DNA from: Pirellulales bacterium
GTDB lineage: Bacteria > Planctomycetota > Planctomycetia > Pirellulales > Lacipirellulaceae
DNA length: 34,440 nucleotides
Direction of reading: 5' to 3'
NCBI GenBank assembly: GCA_028279215.1
Contig: JANQOF010000083.1
Coordinates: 1-34,440, forward strand
The notes under the pieces are model-generated. The model made no database searches. It was not told where the DNA came from and saw only the letters and a program-made list of their open reading frames with translations. The first letter of the stretch is position 1. Every line of letters begins with the position of its first letter. Below are positions 1-8,107 of the stretch, piece by piece. Position numbers and translations under genes: made by a program.

Positions 1-13
1 GGAAATTAACGAA

Positions 14-47
14 TATACATATGTATACAACCACGTGTATGGTTGTA
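14..47. repeat. Perfect 14-bp palindrome followed by an 8-bp stem-loop
   Basis: Positions 14-27 form a perfect AT-rich palindrome (TATACATATGTATA). Directly after it, positions 26-33 (TACAACCA) and 40-47 (TGGTTGTA) pair perfectly around a 6-base loop. Such symmetry could be an operator or the 3' end of a transcript entering from outside the window. No run of T follows, so a classic intrinsic terminator is not supported. The structure is directly visible; its role is unknown. Confidence 0.4.
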
Positions 48-94
48 GCAGATTAGGTGGCCGAAAGCGAGCAAAAACTCGAGGAGATTTTGGC

Positions 95-162
95 GTGCCG
101 CTGGGCTGCGCCAGTGCCGACTTGGCAGGGCGAAACCCTGGCACCGGCGAAGCCAGTGGCAC
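95..162. repeat. Hairpin-type interspersed repeat (REP-like)
   Basis: Positions 95-118 and 140-162 are imperfect inverted arms with the core GTGCC(G/A)CTGG...CGCC(A/G)GTGCC, differing at three bases and one 1-base gap. Between them CAGGG-CGAAA-CCCTG (126-140) makes its own small stem-loop. The whole unit could fold as one long hairpin. This architecture resembles the REP or small MITE elements scattered between bacterial genes, and I infer that further copies exist elsewhere in the genome. It sits upstream of the first PEP-CTERM gene. The remainder of 1-329 shows no convincing gene. Confidence 0.5.
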
Positions 163-329
163 ACGACAGTGGGGAGTTGGCAGTGACGTCCGGCCGTTTG
201 CCCAAGTCTTTCAGAAAACGCATAACAGAGTGCTCGAATCTCGGCCTACTAGGTTGTTGCCCTATCTTCGCCCGCGCCGAATCAACTAGGCAGCGTGCGA
301 TCCTAACCACTTAGAAAGGATGGAGAAGA

Positions 330-869
330 ATGAAATCGACAACAACGCTAGGCCTGATCGTCTCCCTACTCGCCGCCAGTGGTACGGCACAGGCTGCCAC
401 CTATAATGTGAATCGATCATTTTTGGGCGTGAGTTTGACAGGCACCGTGGAAGTCCCTCTCGGCAACCATGTTATCGAAGACCAAGGCGTGCACCCCTTC
501 ACAAACGTCGACCTCACATTAACGGCGGGCGGAGGCGCCTATGATCTAGAGTACGCTGTAACCGAACTTGTAATCGGAGACGCCCAATTCATCATAGACG
601 CCACTCCCACGACATTGACTTTTGACACCGCCAACACCGATGGCGGTCACGACGCTATGTTATTCTTCTCCGACACCGGAGACATCGATGGCCACCTGTA
701 CTTTATCGGTACCGGCCAACTGGGTGGTACTGAATCGGCCTTCAATGAACGTGTCCCCGTATCGCTTCCGGTGGTGTTTGGCACGATCATCCCCGAACCC
801 TCTGCCGCCGCCCTAGCCGCCCTCGGCCTGCTCGTGGCTGCCGGTTGGTGGCGATTCAGCCGCTCCTAG
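330..869 (+). CDS. PEP-CTERM sorting domain protein 1
   Basis: This 179-residue exported protein starts with a clear signal peptide (about residues 1-22, ending near AQA). It ends with a PEP-CTERM sorting signal: the PEP triad at about residue 156, a hydrophobic Ala/Leu-rich segment, and a final basic stretch (WWRFSRS). In this family the tail is recognised by an exosortase, which cleaves it and hands the protein on to the cell surface. No known domain is recognised in the central part, which is Thr- and Asp-rich and probably beta-structured. The ATG at 330 is supported by a GGAG at 322-325. It is the first of three consecutive PEP-CTERM genes. No exosortase gene is in the window, so sorting would depend on one elsewhere. 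Confidence 0.85.
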   Translation: MKSTTTLGLIVSLLAASGTAQAATYNVNRSFLGVSLTGTVEVPLGNHVIEDQGVHPFTNVDLTLTAGGGAYDLEYAVTELVIGDAQFIIDATPTTLTFDTANTDGGHDAMLFFSDTGDIDGHLYFIGTGQLGGTESAFNERVPVSLPVVFGTIIPEPSAAALAALGLLVAAGWWRFSRS

Positions 870-1050
870 TGGAAACCGACTACCCACATCTCTAGTGGTG
901 GACGGCTGTCAATCGGAATCCGCCTCACTTGGGGCATTCAATGGACTCCGCGCGGCAAGAGCTTGCGTGGGAACCAGCAGTTGGCGACAATTGTTGCGTT
1001 CGCCTGTGCGGCGACATGGACCACGATCCGCAACTGGGAGATAAGCTCTA

Positions 1051-1779
1051 ATGATGCTGCGAAAACTGAGAGTCACGTATGTACTAGTGGCGTTACAAGG
1101 AACGGCCACAACTCTGGCTGGCGATGTTACACCGTATTTCGATCGTGCAAGCTTCAACGCATCCCTCGCCGAGTCGGTGACAATCGAAGATTTCACCTCC
1201 TCTTCTCATTTCCCAATTTCAACAGGCATTTTGAACTCGGAAACAAACCTCCCTGTTATAAATCTCTTTCCAGGGGACATCGAAGAAGGAGTGACTTATT
1301 CCGTGTTGCCGAGCCCTGCGCCAGGAGACTTGTTTTTCAACATCGACAACGCCGGCGATTTAGATGGTCCCTTCCTTGACGGATTGCGAGGCGATGACCC
1401 TCACACCCCACTCACCATCACTTTTGATGGCGTAGTAAGAGGCTTCGGCTTCGACACGAACAGCTTAATGGGCCCCGAGTTCAATTTGGAGATCGACTTT
1501 CTGGTCGGCCCTGACTACTTCGCTACTGTTCCCAATCCAGGCGAACGTGAAGTTCGGTTCTTCGGTTTCATTAGCTCAACGCAGGATATTCTGTCGGCTC
1601 AGATCACAGGGAGCGCCAACAGCTTTGACTTCGCCCTGGACAATTTCACCTTCACGCAGCCCGCCGCCATCCCCGAACCCACCACCCTCACCCTAGCCGG
1701 CCTGGGGCTTGTGGCGGCTGCTTGTTGGCGAATGCTGCCAGTAACGGTTAGTGGTAACCAACTGCGATTGGTTGACTAG
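1051..1779 (+). CDS. PEP-CTERM sorting domain protein 2
   Basis: This 242-residue protein has an N-terminal signal peptide (about residues 1-24, ending TLAG) and then a segment of the style 'FDRASFNASLAESVTIEDF'. That style is often seen at the start of PEP-CTERM beta-sandwich proteins whose family function is unknown. The C-terminal signal begins with IPEPTT near residue 208, followed by a hydrophobic helix and CWRM. Unusually, about 17 residues follow the basic anchor where most PEP-CTERM proteins end at once. The tail may therefore be slightly extended. ATG codons occur at 1051 and 1054, and a GGGAG at 1036-1040 supports this start region. The 181-base gap to the previous gene leaves room for its own promoter. 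Confidence 0.82.
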   Translation: MMLRKLRVTYVLVALQGTATTLAGDVTPYFDRASFNASLAESVTIEDFTSSSHFPISTGILNSETNLPVINLFPGDIEEGVTYSVLPSPAPGDLFFNIDNAGDLDGPFLDGLRGDDPHTPLTITFDGVVRGFGFDTNSLMGPEFNLEIDFLVGPDYFATVPNPGEREVRFFGFISSTQDILSAQITGSANSFDFALDNFTFTQPAAIPEPTTLTLAGLGLVAAACWRMLPVTVSGNQLRLVD

Positions 1780-2045
1780 GGTCACAGGCGGCCGCATTAG
1801 CATTTATCCCGCCGACCGGCTGCCATCGTGCGGAACCTATGAGTTCCTCGGGTGACCTTGACCCGCCACCCACAAATCATCCCCGACCTACCCCAAACGG
1901 GTTATTGGCGGATGCGGCAAACCGATATAGCTTGATGCTGTGGAACGGACTTCTTGTCGACTTTCAGTGAAGGGGCAAGCCGCTGAAACGTCCGACGTTC
2001 GGACAAATGTCTCGTCAATGTTGAGCATTTGCTGGGAGGGTTCCG

Positions 2046-2735
2046 ATGAACTTGCATCTGCGTTCACGCTTTCATTGCGCGGCACTGTTGGTGCTCGCCG
2101 TGCCAGTGTCGGCACTAGCCGACGACCTGTACCCGCCTCCATGGCGGCCACTCGATCCCACTGCCCCATTGCCGGCGCACAGCGTGCTCGCAAAGTGGGA
2201 CCTACTGCAATTCCAGGGGCCACCGTTGCCACCGACGATTTTCGAAACTGGTCCCGAGGCACCCTATCCGCTCGATAGGAGTACGCCTCCACTGCTCACG
2301 GAGATTAGCAACCAAAACTCATTTGTTTACCGAGTCGACTTGCCCAACTTCATCGATCCGCTGCCCCTCAAGCGGATTCGGGTACAGTACAGTTGGTTTC
2401 CCGGCGACCCAACGGGCAACCCATTGTTTCCTGGCGATGCCCAAACATTAACTCTCATTGGGACGGACCAAGGCAACCAAGTCCCGGGCGTCAATGTTTT
2501 CTCGTCGCCAACAAATGTATTCTCCGACCCGAACGATCCTATTCGCAATCTGGCCCATCGCTACGACGACTTCATTATCGAGCCGAATCCCGATTTTGAG
2601 TTTTTCGAGATTGCGTTCTTCGACGTCGATCCCCGCTGGATCGTCATCGACACGATCAGCATCCCCGAGCCGACGACTTTTGCGTTACTGGGTTTGGCTG
2701 GCGTCGTACTGTTCGTCGCGCTTCGTAGAAGATAG
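2046..2735 (+). CDS. PEP-CTERM sorting domain protein 3
   Basis: This 229-residue exported protein has a good ribosome binding site (GGGAGGG just before 2046) and a signal peptide of about 25 residues ending SALAD. The mature part is rich in Pro, Asp and aromatic residues and matches no domain I recognise. It has the look of a secreted beta-sheet protein. The C-terminus is a textbook PEP-CTERM signal: SIPEPTT, a hydrophobic segment, then a terminal RRR. It is the last gene of the PEP-CTERM trio and is followed 28 bases later by a strong intrinsic terminator. Its function is unknown; surface or extracellular-matrix location is inferred from the sorting signal. Confidence 0.85.
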   Translation: MNLHLRSRFHCAALLVLAVPVSALADDLYPPPWRPLDPTAPLPAHSVLAKWDLLQFQGPPLPPTIFETGPEAPYPLDRSTPPLLTEISNQNSFVYRVDLPNFIDPLPLKRIRVQYSWFPGDPTGNPLFPGDAQTLTLIGTDQGNQVPGVNVFSSPTNVFSDPNDPIRNLAHRYDDFIIEPNPDFEFFEIAFFDVDPRWIVIDTISIPEPTTFALLGLAGVVLFVALRRR

Positions 2736-2763
2736 CGATTCGAAAGCAACTACCTTCATGCGT

Positions 2764-2792
2764 ACGCCCCGCTTCCGTGGGGCGTTTTCTTT
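2764..2792 (+). terminator. Intrinsic terminator after the PEP-CTERM genes
   Basis: A GC-rich stem at 2764-2772 (ACGCCCCGC) pairs with 2777-2785 (GTGGGGCGT) around a TTCC loop, with one G-T wobble. It is followed immediately by TTTTCTTT. This is the classic form of a Rho-independent terminator and lies 28 bases after the stop of the third PEP-CTERM gene. Confidence 0.85.
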
Positions 2793-3107
2793 GCGCATTT
2801 ACCGCCATACAGAGATAGAGCGACTGGTGCCACAACCTGCTTTGGGCCCAATCAAGGGCCCGAACCACCCCACGTCGGCCACCAACATGCCGTCGCCCTG
2901 GAGATATCCACTTCTTCATTGCCCAACCCAGAATTCGCCTGATTCTTATACGGACTACCTATTAGTGTATTCCATGGAGTTTACGCGACTGAATCTTGCA
3001 CAGGAATTGGCGGCATGCGACAATTTCGGTCGCTGTTGGGCTAGGTGGTGCAAGGGCGCTTCTCTTGAGCTATTTCGCTTGAGTTTCATAAACTGCGGAG
3101 ACAACCG
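2793..3107. other. Intergenic region without a supported gene
   Basis: After the terminator there are about 315 bases before the next start codon. Open frames exist on both strands, but they overlap the neighbouring genes or lack credible translation starts, and their predicted products look like shadow translations. The region presumably carries the promoter of the lamin-tail gene. The only clear signal I can name is the ribosome binding site GGAG at 3096-3099. Confidence 0.5.
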
Positions 3108-3779
3108 ATGAAAAATTGGGGAATTCTGGGATGTATCGCTACGCTGGTAAACATCGCCGATGCCGGGTGGGCACAGGTTGTCATTTCCGAGATCATGTAC
3201 AACCCGCGCAGCTACGAGGCCAAGGAAAACAACCAGGTTGAGTGGGTGGAGATCTACAACGCCGGCAAAAGGCCAGTGAAACTCAAGGGCTGGTACCTGC
3301 AGGATGAAGACGGCAAGACCACACCAATGCCGCGCGGTGAAGTACTCGAAGCGGGCAAAGCAGTCGTCCTGATTCCAAAGACACAGCAAACCGATCGATT
3401 TCACGCCGCTTGGGGCGAAGACATCCATGTCGTTCGCCTGGTTAGGTGGGCGTATCCGGCTCGCGGCGGCCTGAACAATCTCGCCAACACACCCAGCAAC
3501 AGCAACGAAGCGCTGCAATTGATGGACTCGGACGACGACGTGATCGACGAAGTCAACTACGACGACGAAGGCGAATGGCCGTCGGACGAACCACAAGGCA
3601 GTAGCATCTATCTGCTTCCCGATGCGCTCGACCCCGAATCCAACGACCTTGGCAAGAGTTGGCAGGCGTCGAAAGTCGACACGCATGGCGCATGGATGTG
3701 CAAGACTCGCGAAGGTTACAGCTCCGACATCGGCTCGCCGGGAACGGTTGCCGTGCCAGAAGCGACAGAAAGTCCATAG
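3108..3779 (+). CDS. Exported lamin-tail-domain (LTD) protein
   Basis: This is a 223-residue secreted protein with a signal peptide of about 22 residues ending at WAQ. The body matches the lamin tail domain. It opens with VVISEIMYNP, followed by the EWVEIYNAG segment, the LKGWYLQDEDG strand, and later strands around the SNSNEALQLMDSDDDVIDEVNY stretch (about residues 24-150). Bacterial LTDs are Ig-like folds found in secreted or surface proteins and often accompany nucleases or spore-coat-type proteins. Here the domain stands alone, so its partner is unknown. Asp-rich parts could bind calcium, but this is inference. GGAG at 3096-3099 supports the ATG at 3108. Confidence 0.75.
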   Translation: MKNWGILGCIATLVNIADAGWAQVVISEIMYNPRSYEAKENNQVEWVEIYNAGKRPVKLKGWYLQDEDGKTTPMPRGEVLEAGKAVVLIPKTQQTDRFHAAWGEDIHVVRLVRWAYPARGGLNNLANTPSNSNEALQLMDSDDDVIDEVNYDDEGEWPSDEPQGSSIYLLPDALDPESNDLGKSWQASKVDTHGAWMCKTREGYSSDIGSPGTVAVPEATESP

Positions 3780-3864
3780 ATTCCGCAAGATGAGCCCCAT
3801 CTGATGTCTTTCCGCCTAACGCTGCCGCTTGACCACCGCAACTTGCCGTCCAACAATGCTCGGC

Positions 3865-4635
3865 ATGAGCAATTCTGCCGAGTCTGATGTAGCAACTTGG
3901 TTGTCCAATGCCCGTGTGGTCGTTGTATTCACAGGCGCCGGGATCAGTACTGAAAGCGGCATCCCCGACTTTCGCTCGCCGGGCGGAATCTGGACGCGGT
4001 TTCGCACCGTCTACTACGACGAGTTCATGGCCAGCCCCAACGCGCGACACGAGTACTGGCACCAAAAATCAATTGGCCATGGCGACTTTGCCAACGCCCA
4101 ACCCAATGCCGGCCACCTGGCGATCGCCAAATGGCAAGCCGCCGGGCGAGTGCGGGGCGTGGTCACCCAAAACATCGACGGCCTGCACCAGCTTGCCGGC
4201 TGCGACGATGTGCTCGAGTTGCACGGCACCGCGCGACATGTACAGTGCCAAGACTGTGAGGCGCGGTTCGATGCAGGGCCGTTGGTCGAACAGTTCCTGG
4301 CGACCAACTTAGTGCCAAAGTGCGATGCGTGTGGCGACGGGCGTTTGAAACATGCCACCGTGTCGTTTGGCCAATCGCTTCCCACCAACGTGCTTACTCG
4401 TGCATCCGAATGGTGCCAGCAAGCCGATTTGCTGTTCGCCATCGGTTCTTCATTGGTCGTCACTCCGGCAGCCGACTTGCCACGGCTGACCAAGCAAACC
4501 GGCGGCCGGCTGGTCATCATCAATCGCGATCCCACGCCGCTCGATTCGCTAGCCGACCGAGTCATCCGCCAAGGCATCGGCGATACGCTCACATCCATCG
4601 ACCAGCACCTCGATACGCTGAATGCCTTCCAGTAG
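3865..4635 (+). CDS. NAD-dependent protein deacylase, Sir2 family
   Basis: This is a 256-residue sirtuin. It should remove acyl groups from lysines in cytoplasmic proteins, using NAD+ and giving O-acyl-ADP-ribose and nicotinamide. Visible motifs are GAGIS at residues 24-28 with GIPDFRSP following (NAD-binding loop), TQNIDGLH, the catalytic His120 in ELHGT, and the structural zinc cysteines C128, C131, C153 and C156. GSSLVV near residue 193 completes the Rossmann core. The segment after the zinc site reads KHATVSFGQ, not the usual KPDIVFFGE, which suggests a less common bacterial sirtuin subgroup. Starts at 3829 (TTG), 3856 and 3865 (both ATG) are in frame. I chose 3865 because the homologous region begins soon after; no ribosome binding site decides it. 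Confidence 0.88.
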   Translation: MSNSAESDVATWLSNARVVVVFTGAGISTESGIPDFRSPGGIWTRFRTVYYDEFMASPNARHEYWHQKSIGHGDFANAQPNAGHLAIAKWQAAGRVRGVVTQNIDGLHQLAGCDDVLELHGTARHVQCQDCEARFDAGPLVEQFLATNLVPKCDACGDGRLKHATVSFGQSLPTNVLTRASEWCQQADLLFAIGSSLVVTPAADLPRLTKQTGGRLVIINRDPTPLDSLADRVIRQGIGDTLTSIDQHLDTLNAFQ

Positions 4636-4753
4636 CCCGCGGCGGTTCCCCAACTGGCTGGGGTTGCCCGAATGTGCGCGTTTGCGATAATCCTGGTCTG
4701 TTCATGCGGACCGAAGGGGTGTGTTTCTGCGAACGCCACGAAAGGGATATTCC

Positions 4754-5695
4754 ATGCCACGCAACCGTACGTACGACAACGCTGCCCAATGCATTGGCGA
4801 AACGCCGATGATCCGCATCAACCGCCTGGTGCCCGGCGACCACGCTACCGTATTCGCCAAGTGTGAGTTCTTCCAACCGCTCAATAGCGTGAAAGACCGT
4901 ATCGGCGCCGCGATGATCGAAGCGGGCGAGCGCGACGGAAAAATCAACGCCGATACGCACATTATCGAACCCACTAGCGGTAACACCGGTATCGCCCTGG
5001 CGTTCGTCTGTGCCGCCAAGGGATACAAACTTACGCTCACCATGCCCGAGAGCATGTCGCTCGAACGCCGCGCGCTGCTGCGAGCGATGGGCGCCAGCTT
5101 GGAACTCACCCCGGCCGCCGACGGGATGAAGGGCGCCATCGCCAAAGCGAAGGAACTTACCGAGTCGGGCGATGACACCTTCATGCCACAACAATTCGAG
5201 AACCCTGCAAACCCAGCCATCCACGAAGCAACCACCGGCCCGGAAATCTGGGAAGACTCCGGGCACGACATCGACGTCATCGTCGCCGGCGTCGGCACCG
5301 GCGGCACCATCACTGGCGCCACGCGATATCTCCGCAAACAAAACCCCAACTTCAAAGCAATCGCCGTCGAGCCGGTCGACTCGCCAGTGATCGGCGGCGG
5401 CAGCCCTGGCCCTCACAAAATCCAAGGCATCGGCGCCGGGTTTATCCCTGGCAACCTCGATACGTCACTGGTCGACGAAGTGGTCACCGTCAGCAACGAG
5501 GAAGCCTTCCAATGGGCTCGCCGGTTGGCGAAAGAGGAAGGCATCATGGCCGGCATCTCCAGCGGCGCCAACATCTGCGCCGCGGCGAAAGTCGCCGCTC
5601 GTCCCGAGTACAAGGACAAGCGAATCGTCACCATCATGTGCAGCCTAGGCGAACGCTACTTGTCGACGCCGCTGTTCGAAGGACTCACTGGGTGA
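4754..5695 (+). CDS. cysK: Cysteine synthase A (O-acetylserine sulfhydrylase)
   Basis: This 313-residue PLP enzyme makes L-cysteine from O-acetylserine and sulfide in the cytoplasm, the last step of assimilatory cysteine synthesis. The PLP Schiff-base lysine is K47 in LNSVKDRIG. The substrate loop is [10 protein letters not shown] (about residues 76-85). The phosphate-binding loop is GTGGTITG (about 180-187), and SSGAN near residue 271 completes the cofactor site. Length and motifs are typical of CysK; cystathionine-beta-synthase-type extra domains are absent. The ATG at 4754 follows AAAGGG at 4741-4746 with proper spacing, so I prefer it to the upstream GTG at 4721. No cysE (serine acetyltransferase) is adjacent, so it appears to be transcribed alone. 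Confidence 0.93.
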   Translation: MPRNRTYDNAAQCIGETPMIRINRLVPGDHATVFAKCEFFQPLNSVKDRIGAAMIEAGERDGKINADTHIIEPTSGNTGIALAFVCAAKGYKLTLTMPESMSLERRALLRAMGASLELTPAADGMKGAIAKAKELTESGDDTFMPQQFENPANPAIHEATTGPEIWEDSGHDIDVIVAGVGTGGTITGATRYLRKQNPNFKAIAVEPVDSPVIGGGSPGPHKIQGIGAGFIPGNLDTSLVDEVVTVSNEEAFQWARRLAKEEGIMAGISSGANICAAAKVAARPEYKDKRIVTIMCSLGERYLSTPLFEGLTG

Positions 5696-6166
5696 GTTTG
5701 GTGGACTGCAGGCGTTCTTTGGCCCTCCTATAAATTCATTGTTTCCTGTGTGGTGCACAAACCCATTCGCGCAACTCGTTGCGCCGAGCGGGCTTAGAGT
5801 AAATACCCAACGCGCCGCGCCAATAAACGATTCGCTGTGCATCTATTCGGGGTGTCGACCGAGTTGCCAACGTTGTAAGTGGTTTATGCGAATCGGCTTA
5901 CGAGTTCGACCCTGCAATTGCATGCGGTAGTAAATTCGCGGGTACGTATCGAGTGGGAAAAAACCACCTGTAGGGTGTGTGGAGCGCAAGCGCAACGCAC
6001 CAAGGACGCTTCCCAATGGTGCGTTACGGTGGCCCTCCACGCACCCTACGCCGACCGCCAGCCAATCCACAAGCTCACGCATGCACGACCTAGCGCGCGA
6101 AATTAGCGCGGCCTACCGGTATGTGGATGCAACTTAGCATAGGGAGTGGCCCATTTTCAACGAAAA
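5696..6166. other. Convergent intergenic region
   Basis: This 471-base region separates cysK (+) from the protease gene (-), so both genes end here. I see no credible coding frame. A stretch near 5898-5912 contains GAGTTCGACCC, which recalls a tRNA T-loop, but no cloverleaf can be built around it. The main feature is the long inverted repeat at 5970-6049, which could act as a terminator for both directions. Confidence 0.6.
5970..6049. repeat. Long imperfect inverted repeat (REP/MITE-like)
   Basis: A 33-base left arm (5970-6002) and right arm (6017-6049) are inverted copies that agree at 28 of 33 positions by my hand count. They are separated by a 14-base loop. Both arms start with GTAGGGTG and end in AACGCACCA. 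Arms of the type GTAGGGTGCGT...AACGCACC are familiar from short interspersed palindromic repeats of many bacterial genomes. No transposase is nearby, so this is at most a non-autonomous element. Its place between two convergent genes fits a role as a bidirectional terminator or a neutral landing site. Confidence 0.75.
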
Positions 6167-8080
6167 TCAGGCCTTCTGCTCGTAGCTGGCCAAACATTGC
6201 CAGCCGTTGTGTTGCACCAGAAACGCGATAACATGTGCCAACGTCGTGGCTGTCGTCGGCTCGGGCACCGGCATCGTCTCGAACGATACTGCTACAGCCG
6301 TCGCTCCTAGATTGTCACGCCAAATCGTGTAGTCAGCCAAGTTGATCGAGCCATCGAAGTTGCCATCGGCACCAGTTCCGGGTGTCACCGAATTGCCGAA
6401 GGTGTTCTTCCAAGCAGTGTAGTCGCCGGAGTCCACCGTGCCGCTACCATCAAAGTCACCATTGCCCAGCATTGGCCCCGGTGGACCATCAAATGCCCAC
6501 CAGGCGACCGCGTAGTCTGTGTTCGTGGTTAGCGGCCTGTCAAACTCATACACCCAAAACTCGTACTGCTGTGTAGTTGGAATCTGAAAGAACACGTGTT
6601 CAAGGTTGTTGGTGGATATCGAGCGAGCAACAGCGTCGTCCAGATTTGCGGAACCTTTCGGCAACAGGTAGATGTCAAGATCGTTGTAGCCTTCGTCAAA
6701 TTCTCTGGCAATCTCGAAGGTGTCGCCCGTGTTGAAAGCACTCAACGGCGGCGTGTCCGTTGTCGGATCAAGCGAGAGAATCCTGTCCCATGCCAACGTA
6801 ATCGAAACAAAGCTGCCTGCCGGCAACGGATCAGTAAACTCATATCTGTTGAACAGTCCCCCAAGATTGGCGTAGTCCCATCCAACTTGCGGCACGACGC
6901 CCGGAGCGTGCTCGCCAGCGTTTAGCTGTTGATATGCCCGATTTGCGTTGAGATGCCCGGCCCCCATTTCGAGGTCGAGCGGTATTGTATCCGCATTGGC
7001 GAAGACGGACGTTGGGTTGTACGCATCCGAGTCAAGCCATGTACTAGTGCCGTCTTTCTTGAGAACTGTCCGCGTCATACCAAGCCGCAGTCCGTCCCCT
7101 GCGTCTTCGAGCTTGTCCACCGAGTTCATCAACACAGATTTCATTACTTCGTGTCGTCTGGCATTGGCGTTCCAGCCCGAAACAGCATTCCCGATTTGGT
7201 TGTTGGCGTGTTGATGTAGAAGTGCTGCCGTTCCTGTAACGTGCGGCGTGGCCCAACTCGTACCTTCGGCACCGGTGGTTTGTACGTTGTTGATCGTGGT
7301 CAGAGCGATGCCATCGCCTGGAGCTAGCAGATCTGTGGATGTTCGTGTCCCTGCCGCATCGCGCGTAAAGTCATTGTCCATTGCAACCCTACGAAACACG
7401 CCGTCTGCTTCTGTGACGGATCGAGCAACCGTAACTCCGTTGTAATGATCCTGCGGCACAGGTCCTGGATCGTTGCTCACCTGATTTCCGCTAACGATGT
7501 TGAGCACATCTTCTCGGTGTGACAACCAGTCCAGACCTTGAGTGAGGATTGTATTGCCATCGGTCGTGAACCCGGCAGCTAGTGGTTTTGCCCAGCTATG
7601 GTTGAGCACAGCGACGTTATTGCCTCGGACAAGACCCTGTGCCGTGACAATTACTTCGTCATATCCCGCGACGCCAGTTGTTACATACGCGGAAGAATTA
7701 AGCGCCACACCTTGGGCAACCCCAGAGGGTACGATTCCATCGCCATCTGGATCACGCATATCAGTAGAGATGATGACACCCGCCACTGCTGTAGCATGGC
7801 CGTCACCTATATTCATGTTTGGCTGGGGATTGCCTAGATCATCTTGAATCCGCACCTGAGCCGGATCAACGAAATCACTGTGCAGCAACGGGTCAGCATC
7901 GAGAACTGGGTCAGCCGCTCGAACATCTTCAACTTGCCCAACCGTGACACCAGAGCCGTCAAGCCCTAGAAGGTTCAAACTGGTTGAGTTAATGCCATTC
8001 GTACCCGCCGTATAGCTATCGGCGATCGCAAACACCGAGAATGATCCTACCAACAACCATGCTAAGAGAAAGCGGTACAT
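6167..8080 (-). CDS. Secreted subtilisin-like (S8) protease with dockerin-like repeat
   Basis: This is a 637-residue exported protein: signal peptide (about 1-21), S8 peptidase domain, a beta-rich C-terminal region, a dockerin-like pair of calcium loops at about residues 535-590 (DFDGSGTVDSGDY and NFDGSINLADY), and VPEPTT starting a weak PEP-CTERM-like tail. The catalytic His is H95 in GDGHATAVAG and the nucleophile is S275 in GTSWATPH. SGN lies near the expected oxyanion-hole Asn. Where subtilisins carry Asp in the DTG motif, this protein has VGQVEDV, so E51 occupies the aligned position with D52 beside it. The terminal segment lacks the usual basic end and may not be a working sorting signal. 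The ATG at 8080 is preferred over 8086 because AGGGGG (8088-8093) is then 7 bases upstream. It probably shares a transcript with the lipoprotein gene 27 bases upstream. Confidence 0.85.
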   Translation of the reverse strand: MYRFLLAWLLVGSFSVFAIADSYTAGTNGINSTSLNLLGLDGSGVTVGQVEDVRAADPVLDADPLLHSDFVDPAQVRIQDDLGNPQPNMNIGDGHATAVAGVIISTDMRDPDGDGIVPSGVAQGVALNSSAYVTTGVAGYDEVIVTAQGLVRGNNVAVLNHSWAKPLAAGFTTDGNTILTQGLDWLSHREDVLNIVSGNQVSNDPGPVPQDHYNGVTVARSVTEADGVFRRVAMDNDFTRDAAGTRTSTDLLAPGDGIALTTINNVQTTGAEGTSWATPHVTGTAALLHQHANNQIGNAVSGWNANARRHEVMKSVLMNSVDKLEDAGDGLRLGMTRTVLKKDGTSTWLDSDAYNPTSVFANADTIPLDLEMGAGHLNANRAYQQLNAGEHAPGVVPQVGWDYANLGGLFNRYEFTDPLPAGSFVSITLAWDRILSLDPTTDTPPLSAFNTGDTFEIAREFDEGYNDLDIYLLPKGSANLDDAVARSISTNNLEHVFFQIPTTQQYEFWVYEFDRPLTTNTDYAVAWWAFDGPPGPMLGNGDFDGSGTVDSGDYTAWKNTFGNSVTPGTGADGNFDGSINLADYTIWRDNLGATAVAVSFETMPVPEPTTATTLAHVIAFLVQHNGWQCLASYEQKA

Positions 8081-8107
8081 GGTCATGCCCCCTTTGTGTT
8101 TTGGTGC

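Noticed and set aside
53..314. Short frames on both strands in the first 330 bases
   Set aside because: Three overlapping frames of about 85 residues with no ribosome binding site or recognisable product cross the hairpin repeat at 95-162; they are chance frames.
2955..3800. 281-residue open frame on the - strand
   Set aside because: It lies opposite the lamin-tail gene, whose + strand product has a signal peptide and recognisable domain; the - strand product has no start signal or domain.
4014..4760. 248-residue open frame on the - strand opposite the Sir2 gene
   Set aside because: The sirtuin on the + strand is unambiguous; the antisense frame is open because of GC-rich codon structure.
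4589..5425. 278-residue open frame on the - strand opposite cysK
   Set aside because: The + strand carries all cysteine synthase motifs; the antisense product has a shadow-like composition rich in Arg, Asp and Gly without domain.
5880..5930. Possible tRNA (T-loop-like GAGTTCGACCC)
   Set aside because: No acceptor stem, anticodon arm or CCA could be paired in the flanks, so a tRNA is not supported.
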